Assembly: GCF_012516315.1 (NCBI RefSeq) | Contig: NZ_CP051185.1 | Coordinates: 3,477,363 to 3,541,362, forward strand | DNA: 64,000 bases | Direction: 5' to 3' | Source of the DNA: Limnospira fusiformis SAG 85.79 | Lineage (GTDB): Bacteria; Cyanobacteriota; Cyanobacteriia; Cyanobacteriales; Microcoleaceae | Part shown: piece by piece, positions 19,544-30,686 of the stretch | How the letters are laid out: each line of letters starts with the position of its first letter | Numbering within the stretch: position 1 is the stretch's first letter | Made by a program: the position numbers and the translations under genes | Notes under the pieces: model-generated | The model's database searches: none | Told to the model about the DNA's origin: nothing | Seen by the model: the letters and a program-made list of their open reading frames with translations, nothing else

Positions 19544-20935
19544 TTAGGACTTGGAATTAGGGAGAGTCGGACGAGACAAGTTTTTTTCAAACCATAAACC
19601 GGCGATAATTACAGCAATTCCACACAGGACTAAAACTAAGGCTTTCAGGAGTAGTTCGGTTTCGTATTCAAACATTCGGCTGATAATTTGGAGGACTAAT
19701 AGCACCATACCGTACCAAAAAGCACTCCGATTGCCTTTTAACAGTCCTAAGCGAACGGTGAATGCGCCCAACAGAAACATTTGCACATTGAAAATTAAAG
19801 TGGCGGTGGTGGGAATTTCCGCTATTGAGATATGCCAAAAAGTGACTATACCAGTGATGATAATCAAGGCACTAATAGCGGTGGTATAGGCATCTACACC
19901 CCAATATCTTTGGCTACCATGAGGCTTAATTATCTGGAACCATTGCCAGAGGGATATGACCACAAAAGCCAGGATATTAATTAGCATTACATTGGGATTT
20001 TCTGGGTTAGAGCGATAAGTCCAGAAGTCCAAGTTTTTCCAAACCTGAAAAAATGAAAAGAGGAAGCATAAAAATCCTAAGTACAAAATGGCTAAACGGT
20101 GAGCGATCGCTTGAAAAGGCTGACCATGGACATAGGGCCATTGACTATCTCGATAGGACCATAACCAAGTGGGGATTAAAATTAAGCTGATCACAACCTC
20201 AATTCCGCTTATGGGCTGGAAGGAAATCAATCTTCCCATAATGACTAATAATGGGATAGCGATCGCCAACAGCGCCATGATAAAAACCACACGGGATTGA
20301 CACCAATAGGCTAGGGGTATAAATAAAATAGCAGATGCGATCGGCATATATTGGAGCAAAATATCAATAGCAGATAAATCCCTGGCTGATAGGGCTATAT
20401 TGATGCCCTGAAAGTATCCTAAGCCCAACAGAATTATGGCTAAAACCGATAGAGAGCGCAATTTTAAGCTATAAGCCATAATCAGGACACCTAGCCCCCA
20501 AACGACATATAATCCGTATGGGGAACCGCCTATATGAAACATCTGGGCCAGCAGTGCTATATTTGCTCCCAAAGACAATGCGCCAGCCATTAGCAGTCCC
20601 TGTCCGAGGCGTTGTTTAGATTCTGATGTAGGATGTTGCCACAGGTAAAACCCACCTGTATTAAATCCAATGAGGACGGATAGGAGTAGCAAAACCCGCA
20701 TATATCGGGGCCATTGTTGCCAGTTAGCTGCCACAAAGGTAATCACACCCAATCCCAAGAGGATGCCACCACCTACCATGAGAATCATGACAAAGCGATT
20801 GCTGGCGGCGGTTTCGAGGCTATTAAACTGATAGCGATCGGCTAATTGTTGATAAAGTTCATCATTAACCAAGCCTTCTGCTTTCCATAGTCGAGCTTCC
20901 TGTCGCAATTGGCGACGAAACTTTTCTGAAATCAT
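19544..20935 (-). CDS. DUF2157 multi-pass membrane protein
   Basis: The 463-residue protein opens with a soluble DUF2157 domain (RRQLRQEARLWKAEGLVNDE, residues 7-26, and LADRYQF) followed by about 12 membrane helices. The function of the family is unknown. It is the upstream partner of the GDYXXLXY protein gene. The start ATG is the first in the frame. Confidence 0.82.
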   Translation of the reverse strand: MISEKFRRQLRQEARLWKAEGLVNDELYQQLADRYQFNSLETAASNRFVMILMVGGGILLGLGVITFVAANWQQWPRYMRVLLLLSVLIGFNTGGFYLWQHPTSESKQRLGQGLLMAGALSLGANIALLAQMFHIGGSPYGLYVVWGLGVLIMAYSLKLRSLSVLAIILLGLGYFQGINIALSARDLSAIDILLQYMPIASAILFIPLAYWCQSRVVFIMALLAIAIPLLVIMGRLISFQPISGIEVVISLILIPTWLWSYRDSQWPYVHGQPFQAIAHRLAILYLGFLCFLFSFFQVWKNLDFWTYRSNPENPNVMLINILAFVVISLWQWFQIIKPHGSQRYWGVDAYTTAISALIIITGIVTFWHISIAEIPTTATLIFNVQMFLLGAFTVRLGLLKGNRSAFWYGMVLLVLQIISRMFEYETELLLKALVLVLCGIAVIIAGLWFEKNLSRPTLPNSKS

Positions 20936-21077
20936 CGATTGAAAGCCTATGTCAGATAGGTTCAGTTTGTCTTGATGTTCAGATTTTGGTAGAATAGTTT
21001 ATGCCACATTCTCAACTGTCTCTGTTTCAAAAAAGCAGCAAATGAGGGGAGGAGTAGGGAAGCGGAAAAAAGAGTGT

Positions 21078-21120
21078 AGAGACAAGTGGGGCCTTATCCA
21101 AGGTATAACTTGTCTCTAGG
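21078..21120. repeat. Inverted repeat in intergenic DNA
   Basis: The arms agagacaagt and acttgtctct pair perfectly around a loop of about 20 bases. It could be a hairpin of a dispersed small element. It has no T-run that would make it a clear terminator. Confidence 0.45.
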
Positions 21121-21149
21121 GTCAGGGGCTATTTTCGTGTGATTTGTTG

Positions 21150-21345
21150 CCTGATACATTTACGCGACATTTTTCCGGCTCCGGATAATGCAACGATAGC
21201 ACCATTACCTATTAAGGTAATGGAGGCGGTATCCCGCAAAGCTTTTAGAAAGATGATCCCAAAGCACTGTTTAGCTTGGTAGTCTTAGACCTGATTTTTC
21301 CCTTCACCTAGCTAGCCATGTTGGAAGTCTCGAAGATGAGCCCAA
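21150..21345 (-). pseudogene. Fragment of an IS607-type tnpB gene and its right end
   Basis: On the minus strand the segment matches two separate parts of the tnpB at 58.6-59.9 kb: first the region around its RuvC glutamate (cttcgagacttccaacatgg is shared exactly), then after an internal deletion the last part of the gene and the element end (ctaaaagctttgcgggatac and tgtcgcgtaaatgtatcag are shared). The zinc finger and most of the gene are missing. This is a fossil of the same IS607 family. It directly abuts a group II intron fragment. Confidence 0.75.
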
Positions 21346-21464
21346 AAATTAGGCTGTGTTATGGGATGGTCAGGGATGCGACCCAATCAACCAAGGGGTT
21401 TAAGTCCTCACCGGGTAGTTATTTGGCTCATTTCAGCTCTATTTCATACCCGAAGGTCCCGCAC
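21346..21464 (-). mobile_element. 5' fragment of a group II intron
   Basis: Read on the minus strand it begins GTGCGGGACCTTCGGGTATG, the group II 5' end, and continues with the same domain I sequence as the inner intron at 30686 (ATAACTACCCGGTGAGGA). It stops after about 120 bases where tnpB remnant sequence starts. Domains V and VI are absent, so it cannot splice. Confidence 0.75.
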
Positions 21465-21541
21465 CATACTTGGTATGGTAGCGCATCGCCCTAATTGGTT
21501 CAACTAATCTGCGATTAAATTAAGCTCTTTAAGTTTTTTCA

Positions 21542-22198
21542 TTAGTAAAGAGGGGGACGCTGAGACTCGTTAATTTGCAACTGTTCGCGACCATTGCGGA
21601 TAATCCTTACCATGTCGCTCAGTTCATGCTCAATTTTAGCTAGAACATGATCAGCATACTCATCGGCTCCGGTTTGGATCTCATTACACTCATTTAAGAT
21701 CCGATTTCGCATAGCATCAAGTTCCTGTTGAGCCTGATAGCGAATTTGTTCAACCTCGGCGAGAGTTTGTTGCTGTAAGGCTTCACACTCTATCTGGACT
21801 TGTTGTCTAAGGCGATCGGCTTCTTCGGTCGCTCGTTGGACAATACCAGTTTCATTAAAAAGTTGAGTAGCTCTTTGTTCAGCATTCTGTAGGATAGAGG
21901 CTGCATATTCTTCAGCTTCCTGGAGAATTTCATCTTTATGACGAACAATAATATCAGCCTCCTGAAAAGCACTCGGAAGATTTAAGCGGATCAGGTCTAG
22001 TTGATCTAGCAACTGTTCCTCGTCCACAAGAGTGCGTCGAGTCAGGGGAATGCGAGGACTGTCAAGAATCATTTCTTCAAGTCGGTTAAGTTCCCGCTGA
22101 ATATCTATACTAGGCGAAGCGGTAGGAGTCGGTTCGCCGTTAGTGACAAGTCCATTAGGATTAGATTCAATTCTGGGGGTTAATTCCTGGCGTAACAT
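21542..22198 (-). CDS. DivIVA-like coiled-coil protein
   Basis: The 218-residue protein is largely alpha-helical with a long coiled coil (about residues 75-205) of the kind seen in DivIVA and ATP-synthase b-like proteins ([20 protein letters not shown]). In cyanobacteria a gene of this kind often sits next to coaD, and here its first 19 bases overlap the end of coaD, so translation is probably coupled. A role in membrane or septum organisation is a family-level inference. Confidence 0.7.
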   Translation of the reverse strand: MLRQELTPRIESNPNGLVTNGEPTPTASPSIDIQRELNRLEEMILDSPRIPLTRRTLVDEEQLLDQLDLIRLNLPSAFQEADIIVRHKDEILQEAEEYAASILQNAEQRATQLFNETGIVQRATEEADRLRQQVQIECEALQQQTLAEVEQIRYQAQQELDAMRNRILNECNEIQTGADEYADHVLAKIEHELSDMVRIIRNGREQLQINESQRPPLY

Positions 22199-22659
22199 CT
22201 ATTAATATCTATAGCGACGTGGTTGGGAACAAGATGATCGACTGAACCGCCAAACTTGGCGATCTCCTTAACGACACTGCTTGATAAAAAGCTATATTCG
22301 TTGGAGGTTGCCAAGAAAACTGTCTCGATTGTATCAGACAGGGTTTTATTAGTGTGAGCCATTTGCAGTTCCATCTCAAAATCAGACAGGACTCGCAAGC
22401 CGCGCAATAGCACTTGTGCCTTTCTCAGTTTGGCATAGTCTACGGTGAGACCCTCAAAACTGGCAACCTCGACATTATCCAAATGGGAGATAGATTGCCG
22501 AATTTGAATCAGGCGTTGTTCGACTGTAAACAGGGGAGTCTTGCTAGGGTTGCGTAGGACGGCCACAATCACCCATTCAAATAGATGGGAACCTCGCTCA
22601 ATTATATCAATATGTCCAAAGGTAACTGGGTCAAAACTGCCTGGATATATAGCAATCAC
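22180..22659 (-). CDS. coaD: Phosphopantetheine adenylyltransferase
   Basis: The 159-residue protein carries the nucleotidyltransferase T/HxGH motif ([16 protein letters not shown]), the [16 protein letters not shown] segment, and the C-terminal [15 protein letters not shown] that contains the second ATP-binding motif. It makes dephospho-CoA from 4'-phosphopantetheine and ATP in the cytoplasm. Length and motifs are typical. It is followed by an overlapping DivIVA-like gene and preceded by pilT on the same strand with a 56-base gap. Confidence 0.96.
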   Translation of the reverse strand: MIAIYPGSFDPVTFGHIDIIERGSHLFEWVIVAVLRNPSKTPLFTVEQRLIQIRQSISHLDNVEVASFEGLTVDYAKLRKAQVLLRGLRVLSDFEMELQMAHTNKTLSDTIETVFLATSNEYSFLSSSVVKEIAKFGGSVDHLVPNHVAIDINRCYARN

Positions 22660-22715
22660 AATAGATTATGGTTATCTTGAAGTCTTACCAGAGATTACCT
22701 TAAACTGTTTGATGG

Positions 22716-23930
22716 TTAAAACAAACTTTTTCCCTTACGGAATTCCCGGGCTACCCCGGAAGAGTCAAGCCCAGCCATACGGAATCGGCGATCTAAATCG
22801 GCCGCATCGGGGGAGGACTTTTCGGCTTCTTCCATGGTAATGCGTCCTAGGGTAACTTGTTCAAAAATCGCCTGGTTAATCAGTTGCATTCCTTCATAGG
22901 TGTCATTTTCCATGAGGTGAGTTGCACTTTCCTCGTCGCCTTTGAGTAGATAGTCTTTCATGGCTGGGGTATTAACTAGGATATCGTGAACTGCAGCCCT
23001 TTTGTTATCGACTGTGGGGATTAATAATTGAGCAATTACGGCGACTAGGGAATCACAGATCTGAATCCTGACGGCTGCCTGTTCGTCTACGTTGTAGAGG
23101 TTTAACAGTCGGTTGACTGAGTTAATGGCGTTGTGAGTGTGGACGGTTCCCAAGACTAGGTGCCCGGTTTGGGATGCTTGGAGGGCAGTATTAACTGTGG
23201 TGCGATCGCGCATTTCCCCAATTAGAATAACATCTGGGTCTTCCCGCAAAACGGCACGGAGGGCATGATGAAATTCTAGGGTATGTAATCCGACTTCCCT
23301 TTGAGAGATTAAGCATTGTCGGGAAGCATGGACAAATTCAATGGGGTCTTCAATGGTGACAATGTGCTTGCGAGCGTTTTCATTGAGATAACGTAACATG
23401 GCAGCGAGGGTGGTAGATTTACCTGAACCCGTTGGACCTGTGACTAAAATTAACCCATGGGGATAGCTAATAATGTTTTTGAGAACTTCTGGTAATCTCA
23501 ATTCATCGATACTAGGAATTTTTAAGTTAATTAGTCGCAGCACCATGGCTCCCCCGGTCAGAGATTCAAAGCAATTAACCCGACATCGGACTATACCAGG
23601 ATAAAAAATGGCGGTGTCGAGTTCTTTCATTTCGGCAAATTGTTGCCTTTGGTGTGGGGCGAGAATCTCACTGAGATACTGCTCAAATATTTCTGGGGTG
23701 ACTTTTACTTGGTCTTTAATTCTAACCATTTCCCCCTGTATCCTATATCGGGTAGTATGTCCGACTCGAATATGAATATCGGAGGCTTTTTTAACAAAGG
23801 CATCCTTAACCATATCTTTAATGGAGTTACTGGGGGAAACATTGGTCGATTGTCGTTGTCTCGCGCGCACCGGAACTGTGGGCTTGGGGGGGAGATTTTC
23901 GGGAGATGGTGACTGAGTTGAATGAGCCAT
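22716..23930 (-). CDS. pilT: Type IV pilus retraction ATPase PilT family
   Basis: The 404-residue secretion ATPase has Walker A (GPTGSGKSTT), the Asp box (ITIEDPIEF-like: VTIEDPIEFVH), Walker B (DPDVILIGEMRD) and the His box (TGHLVLGTVHTHNA). These patterns, especially GEMRD, are those of PilT/PilU retraction motors at the base of the type IV pilus, used in twitching and phototaxis. The N-terminal 35 residues are low complexity and rich in proline. Which PilT paralogue it is cannot be told from this window. Confidence 0.9.
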   Translation of the reverse strand: MAHSTQSPSPENLPPKPTVPVRARQRQSTNVSPSNSIKDMVKDAFVKKASDIHIRVGHTTRYRIQGEMVRIKDQVKVTPEIFEQYLSEILAPHQRQQFAEMKELDTAIFYPGIVRCRVNCFESLTGGAMVLRLINLKIPSIDELRLPEVLKNIISYPHGLILVTGPTGSGKSTTLAAMLRYLNENARKHIVTIEDPIEFVHASRQCLISQREVGLHTLEFHHALRAVLREDPDVILIGEMRDRTTVNTALQASQTGHLVLGTVHTHNAINSVNRLLNLYNVDEQAAVRIQICDSLVAVIAQLLIPTVDNKRAAVHDILVNTPAMKDYLLKGDEESATHLMENDTYEGMQLINQAIFEQVTLGRITMEEAEKSSPDAADLDRRFRMAGLDSSGVAREFRKGKSLF

Positions 23931-24192
23931 GAGGTGAGTGTCCCTTAGCTGATATCTGTTGCTAATTGTGGCACAGGGTTAACCGCAGTTGCAGTTGAGA
24001 ACAGAGGGAAATTGATTTTCTGGTGGGGTTATGGCTCGTCGGTGCGATCGCCCCTGGGAATCCCTGGGAATCGAGAATTGACAGTAGAACCTGCCCCTAA
24101 CATGATTGTTGATTTTTGTTTGAACGGCACAGGGAAATGATAGGATGATCTGAGGTATCCTAACCTAACATTTGCTCAAGTTTCGATTTTTT

Positions 24193-25440
24193 ATGATTGT
24201 GAGTCAACCAGCCCTAGAGACTTCTGCGGGAGTTTCTTTACAAAATTTTCCGAGACTGCGCCGGGGGGTTACTGATATTTTCCCGGAATTGCCTAATTCT
24301 GAAAACCCAGAGGAAAATTTGGGTCAGCGGTTGGCTCTCAGTACCCGCCCTCTTAGGATTAAGTTAGGTATCGACCCGACTGGCTCGGATATTCACCTAG
24401 GACATAGTATCATTTTTCGGAAGTTGCGGGCTTTCCAGGACGCAGGACATACGGCGGTTCTCATTATTGGCGATTTTACTGCCCGCATTGGTGATCCTAC
24501 TGGCAAATCGGAGGTTCGTCGTCAGCTAACTCCTGAGCAAGTAGAACAAAATGCCCAAACTTATCTCGAACAACTGCGCCCGATTTTAGATTTTGATACC
24601 CCGGGACGTTTGGAAATTCGTCGTAACTCGGAATGGTTATCTAAGTTGGATCTGGCTAAAACTTTGGATTTGCTGTCGCGGATGACGGTGGGACAAATGT
24701 TGGCTAAGGAAGGGTTTTCGCTGAGGTTTGAACAGGAAAATCCAATATATTTGCATGAGTTTCTCTATCCGTTAATGCAGGGTTATGATTCGGTGGCAGT
24801 TGAGGCTGATGTGGAGTTGGGAGGAACGGATCAAAAGTTTAATCTGGCTGTGGGAAGAGATTTACAGCGCTATTTTGGACAAACACCACAGTTCGGTTTA
24901 CTAATGCCTATTTTGATTGGTACTGATGGGGTGCAGAAAATGTCTAAGTCCCTGGGTAATTATGTGGGACTGTCGGAAGACCCTTTGACTATGTACTCCA
25001 AATTGGAGAAGGTTCCTGATGGTTTGATTGCACAATATTTTGAGTTGCTCACTGATTACCCATTGGCAGAATTGCCGGAAAATCCTCGCGATCGCCAAAA
25101 GTTACTCGCCTTGGATATAGTCACTCAATACCACGGAGAAGCGGCGGCTTTGGCGGCGCAAAAAGCGGCTGTAAATTTGGTGCAAGGAGATGCAACTAGG
25201 GCTGAGGCTGTACCGGAATTTTCTCTGTCAGAGGTGGAGTTTCCGGCTAAGTTATTCTATATTCTTTCGGCTAGTGGACTGTGTAAAAGTGGCAGCGAGG
25301 CGAGGCGACAAATTGCGGGAGGTGCTGTGAAAATAGATGGCGATCGCATTGAGGATCCTAATTTAGTTGTGGCTTCTGCTGAAGAACTGAAAGGGCGAGT
25401 TTTACAAGTTGGGAAAAAGAAATTTATCCGGCTAGTGTAA
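24193..25440 (+). CDS. tyrS: Tyrosyl-tRNA synthetase
   Basis: A class I synthetase of about 415 residues with HIGH-like ([10 protein letters not shown]) and KMSKS-like ([10 protein letters not shown]) motifs and a C-terminal S4 RNA-binding domain ([19 protein letters not shown]). It charges tRNA-Tyr. The long N-terminal part before the catalytic core and the KMSKS form fit the TyrRS subgroup related to TyrZ. I choose the ATG at 24193; the frame is open upstream to a TTG at 24172. The gene stands alone. Confidence 0.95.
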   Translation: MIVSQPALETSAGVSLQNFPRLRRGVTDIFPELPNSENPEENLGQRLALSTRPLRIKLGIDPTGSDIHLGHSIIFRKLRAFQDAGHTAVLIIGDFTARIGDPTGKSEVRRQLTPEQVEQNAQTYLEQLRPILDFDTPGRLEIRRNSEWLSKLDLAKTLDLLSRMTVGQMLAKEGFSLRFEQENPIYLHEFLYPLMQGYDSVAVEADVELGGTDQKFNLAVGRDLQRYFGQTPQFGLLMPILIGTDGVQKMSKSLGNYVGLSEDPLTMYSKLEKVPDGLIAQYFELLTDYPLAELPENPRDRQKLLALDIVTQYHGEAAALAAQKAAVNLVQGDATRAEAVPEFSLSEVEFPAKLFYILSASGLCKSGSEARRQIAGGAVKIDGDRIEDPNLVVASAEELKGRVLQVGKKKFIRLV

Positions 25441-25553
25441 ATGGGTTGCCTATCATTGATTAACTTGGGGTGTAATCGGGATAATTTATCATCAATAAAT
25501 TTCCGGTTTTACCCGGCTTATATTGACTGTAAAAATTGGAAAATATACCAACC

Positions 25554-26282
25554 ATGACCATAGATAAAGTTATTGTTCCCCTAGATGTTTCCAGTCAAGC
25601 TGATGCGATCGCATTGATTGAAACCCTGCCACAAGTCACATTTTGGAAAGTGGGTTTAGAACTGTTTGTCAGTTGTGGTCCGCAAATTTTAAAACAACTA
25701 AAACAGCGCAATAAGCGGATATTTTTGGATCTGAAATTCCATGATATACCCAATACCGTAGCCGGAGCCTGTCGCGCCGCCGCTCGCTATGGTGTAGACT
25801 TAATTACTATTCACGCCACCGCTGGAAAAGTCGCCCTAAAAGCTGCTCAGTCGGCGGCGGAAATGGGAGCGAATGAGGCGGGTGTACCCGTACCTAAATT
25901 AATCGCCATTAGCCTGTTAACGAGCCTTAACGCCAGGGAATTAGCCTTTGACCTCAAAATTCCCCTGGAACTGCCAGAGTATGCCTTACAGATGGCATTA
26001 TTAGGGCAAGAGTGCGGTTTAGCGGGGGCGGTGTGTTCGCCGCAGGAAGTGGCACAACTACGGCGGACTTGCGGGGATGATTTTCTGTTGGTGTGTCCTG
26101 GGGTGCGTCCGAGTTGGGCATCTAAAGGTGATCAAAAGCGATCGCTCACTCCTTCGGAAGCATTGAAAGCGGGTGCTAATTATTTAGTAATTGGACGACC
26201 TATTACTGAAGCGAATAACCCCATGACAGCATTAAAGCTAATTTCGGAAGAGTTAGACGCAGCGGAAAAGATAGTCAAGTAG
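25554..26282 (+). CDS. pyrF: Orotidine 5'-phosphate decarboxylase
   Basis: The 242-residue protein has the PyrF active-site segment [13 protein letters not shown] (Asp-x-Lys-x-x-Asp) and the C-terminal phosphate-binding [12 protein letters not shown]. It converts OMP to UMP in pyrimidine synthesis. I prefer the ATG at 25554, giving [11 protein letters not shown], over a TTG six codons upstream. The convergent ABC gene ends 16 bases away. Confidence 0.95.
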   Translation: MTIDKVIVPLDVSSQADAIALIETLPQVTFWKVGLELFVSCGPQILKQLKQRNKRIFLDLKFHDIPNTVAGACRAAARYGVDLITIHATAGKVALKAAQSAAEMGANEAGVPVPKLIAISLLTSLNARELAFDLKIPLELPEYALQMALLGQECGLAGAVCSPQEVAQLRRTCGDDFLLVCPGVRPSWASKGDQKRSLTPSEALKAGANYLVIGRPITEANNPMTALKLISEELDAAEKIVK

Positions 26283-26298
26283 ATGTTTAGTATTGTAG

Positions 26299-27951
26299 CT
26301 AAATTACCATTTTGGTGAGCAAAGGGGCGGCGCTGAGAAGGGTTTGGGTGTAGGGATGCTGAGGATGTTTAAAAATCTGCTCAGTGTTTCCTATTTCCAC
26401 AATTTTACCAGCGTTCATAACCGCAATGCGATCGCACAAAAATCTAGCCACCCATAAATCGTGGGTAATAAATAAATAGGTAAGATTAAAGTCTCGCTTG
26501 AGGTCTAACATTAACTGTAATACTTGAGCCTGAACACTAGCATCAAGCATACTAACAGGCTCATCACAGATTACCAATTTAGGGCGAGTAATTAAAGCAC
26601 GAGCAATGGCTACCCGTTGCTGTTGTCCTCCTGAGAGTTGTTTGGGATAGCGGTTATAATAGTCCTCTACCGGAGTCAAACCCACGCGATCGAGCATTTC
26701 TAATACCCAACGTTTCGCCTGGGGTAGTTTTGCCATTTTATGAATTAATAGGGGGTCAGCAATAGCTCGACCAATGGTCATCATGGGATTTAAACAAGCG
26801 TTAGGATCTTGAAATATCATTTGGATATCGCGACGCTGTGAGCGCACTTGTCGCACTGACATAGCCGTTAAATCTTGACCCTCAAATTTCACTGTACCAG
26901 CGGTGGCGCGAACTAACTGTAAAATGGTGCGGGAAAGGGTACTTTTACCGCAGCCAGACTCTCCTACCAACCCGAAAATTTCACCAGGAGATAACTCGAA
27001 ACTCACGCCATCAACGGCTTTGATTAATTGCTTTTGTTTGGTGAATATTTGCTGAATTATGCCGGATTCTAAACTATAATGCTGTTGGAGATTTTCAATT
27101 TGGAGAAGTGGTGGTGGTGGGTTAGTCTGTGTCTGTTCTTGGGGAGTATTGGGTTCTGGTGGCTGTTGGGAAGTTCCATGAACGTGGAGAGCAGATTCTA
27201 GGAGCGATCGCGTATATTGATGTTGGGGGTATTGTAGAACGGTGCGGCTATCTCCGAGTTCGACAATTTTACCTTGATACATAACCGCAATGCGATCGCA
27301 ATACTCTCCCACCATGGCTAAATCATGGGAAATTAATAGGATAGCAGTTCCGCGTTCACGACATAGCCGGGTGAGTTCCTGCAAAATTTGCGCTGATACT
27401 GTCACATCTAAACTGGTGGTAGGTTCATCAGCTACAATTAACTTTGGGTTTAACAATAGGGCTAATGCGATCGCCACCCGTTGACGCATTCCACCACTAA
27501 ACTCGTGAGGGTATTGAGACCAGCGTTCCGGTTGAATTTGGACGGCTGCTAAAGTAGCGATCGCCCTTTCTTTCGCCTGAGACCTGGACAATTGTGGCTC
27601 ATGAGCTTTTAGGGTTTCAATGCAATGTTCCCCAATAGTCATCAGTGGATCAAGGCGGGTCATGGGGTCTTGAAACACTAAGGCGATCGCCTCCCCCCGA
27701 AACTGTCGCAATTCCTTCTCGTTAAGGTCAAAAACCGATTTTCCGCCAAATGTGACTCGACCTTGAATAAGACTAGACTCTGGAAGTAGACGCATAGCAG
27801 CGCGTCCCAAAGTAGACTTACCACAGCCAGACTCACCGACAAGTCCCAGACGTTCCCCCGGTTTGAGGGTTAGGGAAACATCATCTACGACCCAAGAGGG
27901 TGATTTATTCTGACTGGGATAAGCTACTCGCAGGTTTTCGATGTTAAACAT
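26299..27951 (-). CDS. Peptide/nickel-type ABC transporter ATP-binding protein with two ATPase domains
   Basis: The 550-residue protein is a tandem fusion of two ABC ATPases. Each half has Walker A (GESGCGKST twice), a signature ([10 protein letters not shown] in half one, [10 protein letters not shown] in half two) and Walker B followed by DEP. The halves correspond to DppD/OppD and DppF/OppF, whose C-terminal extensions read QHPYT. It energises uptake of peptides or similar solutes; membrane and binding subunits are not in this window. It starts about 100 bases from the tnpB pseudogene. Confidence 0.9.
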   Translation of the reverse strand: MFNIENLRVAYPSQNKSPSWVVDDVSLTLKPGERLGLVGESGCGKSTLGRAAMRLLPESSLIQGRVTFGGKSVFDLNEKELRQFRGEAIALVFQDPMTRLDPLMTIGEHCIETLKAHEPQLSRSQAKERAIATLAAVQIQPERWSQYPHEFSGGMRQRVAIALALLLNPKLIVADEPTTSLDVTVSAQILQELTRLCRERGTAILLISHDLAMVGEYCDRIAVMYQGKIVELGDSRTVLQYPQHQYTRSLLESALHVHGTSQQPPEPNTPQEQTQTNPPPPLLQIENLQQHYSLESGIIQQIFTKQKQLIKAVDGVSFELSPGEIFGLVGESGCGKSTLSRTILQLVRATAGTVKFEGQDLTAMSVRQVRSQRRDIQMIFQDPNACLNPMMTIGRAIADPLLIHKMAKLPQAKRWVLEMLDRVGLTPVEDYYNRYPKQLSGGQQQRVAIARALITRPKLVICDEPVSMLDASVQAQVLQLMLDLKRDFNLTYLFITHDLWVARFLCDRIAVMNAGKIVEIGNTEQIFKHPQHPYTQTLLSAAPLLTKMVI

Positions 27952-28276
27952 TAAATTAAAGTTCCGAAGTTAGTCAGAAGCTGCCACCGTAGGACAAGTT
28001 TTATCATATCAACTATCTTGAAACAGATACATTTAACCCGGAAAAATCTAGCAATTGCTGGAAGTTTCTGAGTATGGCACAATCTGGAATGAAGTTATCG
28101 CGCCATTGGCGGAGGTATCTCTCAAAGCCAAGGGCAAAATGTTGAAAGCGCCATTGACATCACGCCCAATAGCGTGACTGCAGTCGGGACAAACAAATTG
28201 TTTGTTGCCTCTTAGCTTTGTGTGAATGTGGCCACACTTGGAGCAGGTTTTACTGGTGTACTCTTCCGTCACATCC

Positions 28277-28338
28277 GGGGGCGGGTTTACAAAGCTGATT
28301 CTTCTTAGTGGGGGCTGATCGCAGAACCCGCCCCTACA
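28277..28338. mobile_element. MITE-like repeat inside tnpB
   Basis: A 62-base unit with gggggcgggttt at one end and aacccgcccctaca at the other is inserted between the RuvC part and the zinc finger (before VTEEYTSKTC). The host gene reads on normally on each side. Confidence 0.7.
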
Positions 28339-28946
28339 CACAGCCATATTTAGCCGCTTGATGCTTCAATGTTTGCTTAAAACGGTAATGAGACCATGTA
28401 ACCATTTTCCGTGCTGTCTTAGTTGACAGCCGTCGCTTGCCTCGTTTGACCATATTTTTGACCTCAAATGTAGGCAAAAATATGACTTTGTACTTGCTGC
28501 ATAGATAGTTAGCTGCTTTCTTGTGCAGCTCCGAAACCAGGTCACGAATTTTCACCCGAATCTTTTGTGCAGCTTTTCGCAGACAGTGCCGTAGCCACTT
28601 CAATTGGCGTCCCTTGGATAGACCGATTCGAGACATTAACCTATCGAGGTGGGTAGCCAGTCGATAAATACGTCATAGGTCCGACTTGCCAATTTCCCAA
28701 ATTTCTTGCCCGTAAAACCCAGTTATAAATGTCCTTACCCCTGGGTCAAGGGCGATGCTCTGCGTGCGTGTAAAGTGGTTGGCGCATAGGCGCATCTATG
28801 ACGTAACAGATAAACCAGCGCCCTCTATCTAGTACCAAGGTGTCGCGAGTGCATCTTGTCGATAATTGGCTCACTTGCCTTGAACCTTAATCCCTGGGTC
28901 TGTGTCGGATAAAATGTCCCCTTTTTCCAATTATCTTTTGGAAATC

Positions 28947-29008
28947 GGGGGCGGGTTTTTAAAGCTGACTTGTGGGAATTATGGCTGACTGCGGAACCCG
29001 CCCCTACA
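28947..29008. mobile_element. MITE-like repeat, second copy in tnpB
   Basis: A 62-base unit of the same family, virtually identical to the next one, inserted in the middle of the tnpB remnant. Terminal inverted repeats ggggcgggtt and aacccgcccc are clear. Confidence 0.7.
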
Positions 29009-29028
29009 ACTTTCTTCGCGCACAGACC

Positions 29029-29090
29029 GGGGGCGGGTTTTTAAAGCTGACTTGTGGGAATTATGGCTGACTGCGGAACCCGCCCCTACA
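29029..29090. mobile_element. MITE-like repeat, third copy in tnpB
   Basis: This copy matches the 28947 copy over its whole length by eye and is separated from it by only 20 bases of tnpB sequence, so either two insertions landed close together or one was copied locally. Confidence 0.7.
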
Positions 29091-29529
29091 GCATCTCCCC
29101 CTGATTTTATTGCCGCTTTGTGCGCCTCATCAGCTTGGAATACCGCCAATTGGCGTGGGTTATATGGGGTAATTGGCGCTACCCCATATGGACTCGTATC
29201 CATGACCGTTTGTCCGCAGCTCCTCTTTGCCAATCCTGTTATGGTCGAAAGGGAAGTCACCTTCCCCAACTCCAATTCAAAACCGTGCATGCGAGTTTCT
29301 CAGCACACGGCTCCTGATGTGAACACCCTATTGTCAATAGGAACAGGCTACAACCCCTGCTTTGTGACTTCAACTTTGGGAGCTATATACAACACGTAGT
29401 CTTTAAACTCGCTCAAGTCATAAGCACTCTTACTTATCGCAGTCTCTATATCCACACCGTGACTAGTGGGCATATCCCAACCATTACCATTGGGCATTGG
29501 CTTTCAGTCACATCCTTTCCCCTTATAGG

Positions 29530-30111
29530 GTTAGGGGTCGAGAGTGAAGTCACCTTCACCCTCTCCCATTCAGAACCGTGCTTGATAGTTTCCCATCACA
29601 CGGCTCCTGGTGTGGATACCCTATTTGTCAAAGGAGCAGAATCAAGAGACCTGCTTTCTACTTCGATGTTCAGAGCTATATGCACCACGTAGTCTTTAAA
29701 CTCGTCCTCGCCATTATACTCTTACTGACCGCAGTATCTATATCCCCACCGTGACCTGTGGGCATATCCCAACCATGACAATTGGGCTTTAGCTTCTGGT
29801 CACATCCTTCACCCTCTAAGGTTAGGGGTCGAGAGTGAAGTCACCTTCACCCTCTCCCATTCAGAACCGTGCTTGATAGTTTCCCATCACACGGCTCCTG
29901 GTGTGGATACCCTATTTGTCAAAGGAGCAGAATCAAGAGACCTGCTTTCTACTTCGATGTTCAGAGCTATATGCACCACGTAGTCTTTAAACTCGTCCTC
30001 GCCATTATACTCTTACTGACCGCAGTATCTATATCCCCACCGTGACCTGTGGGCATATCCCAACCATGACAATTGGGCTTTAGCTTCTGGTCACATCCTT
30101 CACCCTCTAAG
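29530..30111. repeat. Perfect 291 bp tandem duplication of the intron 3' part
   Basis: Two copies (29530-29820 and 29821-30111) look identical base for base. On the minus strand each begins CTTAGAGGGTGAAGG and ends at the intron terminus CCCCTAAC. The unit therefore runs exactly from the internal position used for intron-in-intron insertion to the intron 3' end. Confidence 0.93.
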
Positions 30112-30686
30112 CATGCGCTTACATTTTTCACTACTGCCTTGTGAATAGCATTACTCACTGGTTTATAGGCAGAGCATTAGAGGGGTTACAACGTTCCGAT
30201 TATATGGGCATTCCATCGTTAGATTTGTCCTCTCCGCCGGGGTACTTTTAAAGGTCTGTATAGGTAGTCGCACGAACCCCCTACTTTTCCCCTTGCCCTT
30301 TTGAGCGCAGCGTGTCAACCTATTTCGCTGCTAGTGTATTACGATGGTTCAAGTCGGACATTCGGTCTTCCTAATCATAGATGGTTGGCAGTGGTCGCGT
30401 CTTGGTAGTAGGTTCTACCTCACGCCTTCCGTTCCCCGCTTCAATCCTGGAGTTATGATTTCCAAAACTGGGGGTGGCTATCGCCGTTACTCTCTACTCC
30501 CTGATTTCTCAGTTCGTTTATGACCTTGAGTTCCCTGCCTTGCTTAGTTCCCTAAGCGTCGGGACATATAACCAGTTATGAGGATGGTCAGGAGAGGTAT
30601 CCTTATATCCAGATTCGGAGCTGGAATCCTCACCGGGTAGTTATTTCGGGCATTTCAGCCCTATTTCATACCCGAACGTCTCGCAC
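29530..30686 (-). mobile_element. Inner group II intron of the twintron, with duplicated 3' part
   Basis: The inner intron begins GTGCGAGACGTTCGGG at 30686 and ends ...CGACCCCTAAC at 29530. When it is removed, the outer intron reads ...GCGTATG|CCTATAAGGGG, the same length as the uninterrupted model intron at 62.3-63.2 kb (GCGTATACCATTGAGGGG). It has no ORF. Its last 291 bases, holding domains V and VI, are present twice in tandem, giving two complete domain V copies (29573-29605 and 29864-29896) and two possible 3' splice sites. Confidence 0.88.

Noticed and set aside
28979..29399. Short frames on both strands spanning the tnpB remnant, the MITEs and the intron end
   Set aside because: They cross element borders and are explained by pieces of the tnpB pseudogene and intron RNA.
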